DNA from: JADKCL01 sp046050405
Lineage (GTDB): Bacteria; Bacteroidota; Bacteroidia; J057; JADKCL01
Length of the DNA: 18,434 nt
Direction: 5' to 3'
Assembly (NCBI GenBank): GCA_046050405.1
Contig: JBJOPY010000122.1
Coordinates: 1-18,434, forward strand
The notes under the pieces were generated by a model that made no database searches, was not told the DNA's origin, and was given only the letters and a program-made list of their open reading frames with translations. Below, piece after piece: positions 14,711 through 18,434 of this stretch. The translations under genes and the position numbers were made by a program. Position 1 is the stretch's first letter. Every line of letters starts with the position of its first letter.

Positions 14711-15883
14711 ATGAAATTTGCCTTGAAAATCACAATGTTTATTCTTTCCCTGGCCGTGGCTGTCCCATCCTCTGCGCAGCTGACGCGTCAGCTGGACATC
14801 CCTCCGCGCTTGCAATGGGACAATGACGGGGGCTACTGCGGGGAGACATCCATACAATCTTTTGCCTTGTATTATGGCAACTACATCTCGCAGGACTTCT
14901 GCCGCAAGGTCGCAGGAGGGGAGGTGCTGATCGGCGATGAAAACGGGGAGGTTGCCTTGGATGCGTTTTCCTTCACCATGGACACATGGGATTACAACCG
15001 CCCCCCGCCGCAGTACCAAGACCACTTGGTATGGATAAAATCACACATTGCCAGGAATCACCCCGTGATCATCACCTTGTACCTGCAGGGGGAGAATAGT
15101 CCCGAATATGACCATATCGTCCCTGCGTTTGGCTATTCCTCCCAGGATACGACTGCCTACCATGGCAGCGACCAGCTGATGTTCAACGACAACTTTGTCG
15201 ATACGCCTTATACGCGCACATTCGAGTCGATTTGGGATGATCGGGCCTTGAGCGGCAATGGTGCCACCTACGACTATTGCATCCCCAAGGATTACAATTA
15301 TGCGTGTGCGGTGACGGGGATCAAGGACGATGCGGAGGAGACCCTGCCCCTGCATCTGTCCGTCAACCGCTGGGACGAGCCCAATGTCAGCCTGGGGGAA
15401 AGCCCCGTCCTGCTCACAGGCACCCTCGTCGCAGAGTCCCTGCAGACGGGCGGGCGCTATGTCCTGCTTCGCTATGACAGCTATCTCAAGGTTCCATCCT
15501 CCGGATTCAACCCGGGAGGTGCAGACACCGCCATCTATTTCACCGCTGCGGGGCCGACCTATACCACCACTGCGACCTTCATGTCGAACGCTGCTGTGTT
15601 CTTCCGTTGCGTGCCGGACATTTTTTCCGCTGCGGATCCATCGTCGCAGCCGTCAAGGATGGAAACAGCTGTCTATCCCAATCCCGCCCACGATCTGCTG
15701 ACGGTCTCATCACCTGCGAATGCGGTGATTGAAATCCTCGGAGCCGATGCCAAGGTGGTCATGAGCAAGACGTATCGAAAACCTAAAAACACCATGGACA
15801 TCGGCGACTTGCCGTGCGGGACCTACCTGCTCCGCATCCGTGCAGAAGGGGGCGTCACGTGCAGGAGGTTTATAAAGGATTGA
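14711..15883 (+). CDS. Secreted C39-like cysteine-peptidase-fold protein with T9SS sorting domain
   Basis: This 390-residue protein has a signal peptide at 1-23 (cleavage after SSAQ). A papain/C39-like domain spans about 30-205, with GGYCGETSIQ carrying candidate nucleophile Cys43, a helix after it, PEYDHIVPAFGY carrying candidate His135, and a following FNDN at 158-161 that could supply the third residue. A beta-rich region spans about 210-300. The C-terminal T9SS type A sorting domain is about 319-390, with VYPNPAHDLLTV, GTYLLRI and a final FIKD. The Cys/His order and DHIVPAFGY resemble C39-like peptidases, so extracellular peptidase or amidase activity is plausible, but the substrate is unknown. 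It is unlike the classical C39 domains of bacteriocin exporters: no ABC or membrane part is present. Paired Cys residues (64, 190, 198, 300) could form disulfides. It stands alone. Confidence 0.8.
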   Translation: MKFALKITMFILSLAVAVPSSAQLTRQLDIPPRLQWDNDGGYCGETSIQSFALYYGNYISQDFCRKVAGGEVLIGDENGEVALDAFSFTMDTWDYNRPPPQYQDHLVWIKSHIARNHPVIITLYLQGENSPEYDHIVPAFGYSSQDTTAYHGSDQLMFNDNFVDTPYTRTFESIWDDRALSGNGATYDYCIPKDYNYACAVTGIKDDAEETLPLHLSVNRWDEPNVSLGESPVLLTGTLVAESLQTGGRYVLLRYDSYLKVPSSGFNPGGADTAIYFTAAGPTYTTTATFMSNAAVFFRCVPDIFSAADPSSQPSRMETAVYPNPAHDLLTVSSPANAVIEILGADAKVVMSKTYRKPKNTMDIGDLPCGTYLLRIRAEGGVTCRRFIKD

Positions 15884-16081
15884 ATGCGAACGATGCGCAG
15901 GGACGATAAGGGTCATTGAAGGGTTGCACCTGGTTTTTGCCGGTATTGCAGTTCGCGTTTCCGGGTGTGCATTCCGACCCCCCCCTCCTGCAATCGTCGG
16001 CGATGGGAGGTCCTCACGGAAAACATGCCTGCCATTCATTTTCCCCGTATCTCCCAGCCCCAAATTCCGTATTGATTCCAA

Positions 16082-16969
16082 ATGGAGCAGGTGACGGTGA
16101 ATGACCTCAGGACGGCAATCGTTGCGTTGGCAGATGACAGCTGGGCCCTTGTCTTGAAAAACCTGGGGGTGGACCCCGGGCCTGAGCAGGAGGAGGCCAT
16201 CCATGATTTGCGGGTAGCGGTCAAGAAGATCCGGACTGTCTTCAGGCTGGTTCAGTTCATCGACCCCGTCAAATTTCATTCGCGGAAACAAATCGCGAAG
16301 CTGCGGATGCTCTTTTGCGCTGCGGGAGTGCTCCGAGAACTGGAGGTCAGCGCCGGGATGGTGCGGATCTATGAGGCTTCCCAAAATGCAGTTTACAGGC
16401 GGGCATCACTGCAGTTGGTCGCGGAGAAGCGATCCGCCCAGCCATTGTATGAGATGGAACGGAAGGCCTTTGATGTGGATTGCTTTGGCCTCCCCCGAGG
16501 ACTGATCCATGAAGTATTGGGGGAGACCACGGAGGCTCACCTCTGTCGGAAGGCGGAAGAGCTGTACCTGCTGCGTCTCCGTCAAATGCACGGCGCCATG
16601 CCCCCCGACTATGAACCCGAACTGATCCACCAGGCGCGGATACATCTCAAGGAGGCGGTGTACCTGATGGGATTGCTGCATGATTCCGGTCATGCAGACC
16701 GCCTGCAGCCCGGGTTTCTGGATGCAGCCAAGGCGGCTGCAGAGATTGCAGGGAACTGGCATGACAGGGAGGTCTTCCACGAATGGCTTCTCATCCAAGT
16801 CCGCCATGGGGCCCCGCTTCACCGTTCATCCCGCCACTATCGGCCGCTGATGCAGGTTCTTCATGCGCAGACACGCGCTCAGGCGGAGGTCTTCAGGAAG
16901 TCATTGATGGACTTGGAGGGAATCCACACCCAGGCTGCCTCACAAGTGCCCGCAGAGTCTCCTTCGTGA
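16082..16969 (+). CDS. Stand-alone CHAD-domain protein
   Basis: This 295-residue helical protein has the two conserved histidine/basic helices of the CHAD domain. The first is AIHDLRVAVKKIRTVFRL (about 39-56). The second is LIHQARIHLKEAVYLMGLL (about 181-199), followed by GNWHDREVF as the counterpart of the family LGxxxDxxV block. CHAD proteins bind inorganic polyphosphate through these basic surfaces, and many occur with CYTH/ppk genes, but none is visible here. The start at 16082 is the first ATG in frame after a 198-nt gap and fits the first helix. No TAnnTTTG element is seen upstream. The last ~15 residues are Ser/Ala-rich and probably disordered. Confidence 0.85.
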   Translation: MEQVTVNDLRTAIVALADDSWALVLKNLGVDPGPEQEEAIHDLRVAVKKIRTVFRLVQFIDPVKFHSRKQIAKLRMLFCAAGVLRELEVSAGMVRIYEASQNAVYRRASLQLVAEKRSAQPLYEMERKAFDVDCFGLPRGLIHEVLGETTEAHLCRKAEELYLLRLRQMHGAMPPDYEPELIHQARIHLKEAVYLMGLLHDSGHADRLQPGFLDAAKAAAEIAGNWHDREVFHEWLLIQVRHGAPLHRSSRHYRPLMQVLHAQTRAQAEVFRKSLMDLEGIHTQAASQVPAESPS

Positions 16970-16984
16970 CCTTCTTCCCATCCT

Positions 16985-17050
16985 GGGCAAGCTCTCCGTC
17001 TCCTTGCCCGCCGAGGCGGTTCCTGCATCCCCTCCGAGGCTTGCCTCGGA
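16985..17050. repeat. Two inverted repeats after the CHAD gene
   Basis: GGGCAA...TTGCCC (16985-17009, 13-nt loop) is followed by the near-perfect palindrome TCCGAGGC-TT-GCCTCGGA (17033-17050). Neither has a T run, so an intrinsic terminator is not clear. Together they could end the CHAD transcript or be a protein site. Confidence 0.4.
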
Positions 17051-17167
17051 CAAATGGATGGCACCGGGTTTCGGACTCGCGATGGGTCGGCGGTGCAGAT
17101 TACTGGGGTCGCCTTTGTTTTTCAGGGCAGTTTTTGGAAATTGCCCCGAAAATTGGCAACTGCACCC

Positions 17168-18434
17168 ATGTTCGGTACCCTGCATTCATCGCTTCTCAGC
17201 TTGGAGTCTTACCTTCCGATTCGTTTTTCCCGAAGCCGTCCCGGGCTGTTGTTGCTTGGATTCCTGTTCGCATCCATGGGCTGCCGACTCCTCGGGCAAT
17301 CGGACTCTGTCCGCATCCGTCAGCTGGAGGCATTGGTGCGCAAGATTCAAGACGACCTGAAGTGGGACAGCATTCGGATGGTGGAATACGAAAAGAGCAC
17401 CTTTTACCTCTACCAATACCTTGACAATCCCGATACGGCGGAGCCCAGGCTGAAGCTGGGGGCGTATCTGGACACCTACTATGCCTGGTACCGCGACTCC
17501 ACGGGTTCCGAATTCTCGAAGTTCCCGACGGTCGCACCGCGACACAACCAGTTCGGGATCAATATGCTGTACTTTTCCGCCCAGTATTCCGGGGAGAAGT
17601 CCCGGGCCAATATCGGCTTGCATTTCGGCGACATACCGGGCAGCAGCTGGGATCCCAAATTCAACATGATCCAGGAAGCCAATCTCGGCATCCGCATCCT
17701 GCCCAGGCTCTGGCTGGATGGCGGTTTTTTTCGGACGCACATCGGGGTCGAGAGCATTCAGCCGCGTGAAAATATCGCCGCAAGCCTTGCCTTGACGAGC
17801 TGTTTCGAACCCTATTTCTTCAGTGGCCTGAAGCTCAGCTATTCCCCTGCATCCAAGCTCACCCTCCAGCTGCAGGTCTTCAACGGCTACAATAATTTCG
17901 TGGAGAACAACAGCAACAAGGCCCTGGGAACATCCGCGACCTATGCCTGGAATCAGAAGTCGGCGGTCGTCTTCAATGTGCTCTATTCCGACGAATCCCC
18001 GGACATCCTTGCGTACCGAAGGCCCCGCTTGTACAACAATGCCTATTATGTGTACAGGGGAAGCCGTGTAGAGGTCGGGGCCGAGGCCAATGCTGTGATG
18101 CAGGGGAATTCAGGCCTGATGGACAGCACCCAGACTGCCTTCGCCTACAGTGGAACCTTGATGGCGAAATATAAATTCAAACGGCTGGGGGTCTATGGAC
18201 GTGGCGAATTCTTCCAGGATCGCCAAGAAATGCTGACCGGCCCCTTGGAGAATGAAAACCATCAATGGAGGGGGATTCATGTCATCGGGGGCACGGTCGG
18301 GGTGGAATTCAAGCCCGTTCCGCACTCCTACCTGCGCCTGGAAAGCCGTTGCTTGCAGTCGCTTCGGCAGCAGCAGCTCTTCTATTGGAACCAGCAGCAC
18401 CTTGCGTACCGCATGGAGGTGATCGCTGCCATGG
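17168..18434 (+). CDS. BBP2/OmpL-like outer-membrane beta-barrel (porin), 3' partial
   Basis: The frame is open from the ATG at 17168 to the window end, giving 422 residues without a stop. An unusually long, basic N-terminus (residues 1-25) leads into a hydrophobic core, GLLLLGFLFASMGC (26-39), with likely signal cleavage after RLLGQ. A short charged helix follows (RIRQLEALVRKIQDDLKW). Then comes a barrel with alternating aromatic strands: LGAYLDTYYAWYRD (97-110), RHNQFGINMLYFSAQYSG, IQEANLGIRILPRLWLDGGF and FRTHIGVESI. These are hallmark positions of the putative beta-barrel porin-2 family: YxDxYYA, HNxF, EAxxG, WLDxGxFxxHIGxES, and FNGY for NGW. It probably lets solutes cross the outer membrane; specificity cannot be inferred. 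An ATG at Met37 is a less likely start because it would destroy the signal peptide. Confidence 0.82.
   Translation, partial: MFGTLHSSLLSLESYLPIRFSRSRPGLLLLGFLFASMGCRLLGQSDSVRIRQLEALVRKIQDDLKWDSIRMVEYEKSTFYLYQYLDNPDTAEPRLKLGAYLDTYYAWYRDSTGSEFSKFPTVAPRHNQFGINMLYFSAQYSGEKSRANIGLHFGDIPGSSWDPKFNMIQEANLGIRILPRLWLDGGFFRTHIGVESIQPRENIAASLALTSCFEPYFFSGLKLSYSPASKLTLQLQVFNGYNNFVENNSNKALGTSATYAWNQKSAVVFNVLYSDESPDILAYRRPRLYNNAYYVYRGSRVEVGAEANAVMQGNSGLMDSTQTAFAYSGTLMAKYKFKRLGVYGRGEFFQDRQEMLTGPLENENHQWRGIHVIGGTVGVEFKPVPHSYLRLESRCLQSLRQQQLFYWNQQHLAYRMEVIAAM

Noticed and set aside
17168..17290. The porin N-terminus as a lipoprotein signal (SMGC)
   Set aside because: The residues before Cys39 do not fit the usual [LVI][ASTVI][GAS]C lipobox, and RLLGQ-SDS gives a reasonable signal peptidase I site.

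Overview
This 18.4 kb window reads as chromosomal DNA from a fairly GC-rich member of the Bacteroidota. Three kinds of evidence point there. Two secreted proteins end in type IX secretion (Por) sorting domains. A BBP2/OmpL-like outer-membrane barrel is present. Several genes are preceded by the Bacteroidota -7 promoter element TAnnTTTG, often with a TTG/TTTG box 18-22 nt upstream. I cannot assign a family or genus from the sequence alone.

Left part (1-4471). The window opens in the 3' end of typA/bipA, closed by a strong terminator. It continues with a convergent four-helix membrane protein, a YfcE/MJ0936-type metallophosphoesterase, a small CxxC/CxxH putative zinc protein divergent from a hotdog thioesterase, a T9SS-exported Ig-like protein, a convergent rhomboid protease, and a tRNA-Ser(UGA) with its own promoter and terminator.

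Middle part (4472-6950). This is the accessory or degraded zone. About 1 kb has no gene but holds several short hairpins. Next come a decayed minus-strand reading frame of unknown family and two 5'-truncated IS30-family transposase relics in inverted orientation. Their 3' ends face each other across about 250 bp that encode the first ~80 residues of a GT4-type glycosyltransferase. This looks like the scar of an IS-mediated rearrangement that left a fragment of a surface-polysaccharide gene.

Right part (6953-18434). The minus strand carries, in transcription order, fabD, gltX, a two-TM coiled-coil protein, a crotonase-family hydratase and acs (acetyl-CoA synthetase). These cover fatty-acid initiation, tRNA charging and short-chain acyl-CoA metabolism. 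miaA (tRNA A37 prenylation) is divergent from fabD. The plus strand then carries a secreted C39-like cysteine-peptidase-fold protein with a T9SS tail, a stand-alone CHAD-domain protein, and a BBP2-type porin cut by the window end.

Most genes are single housekeeping or envelope genes rather than one system. I see no CRISPR array, prophage, toxin-antitoxin or defence cassette. The points most worth a second look are the inverted IS30/glycosyltransferase scar, the structured gene-free region beside it, the promoters that leave almost no leader (tRNA-Ser, thioesterase), and the secreted C39-like protein.
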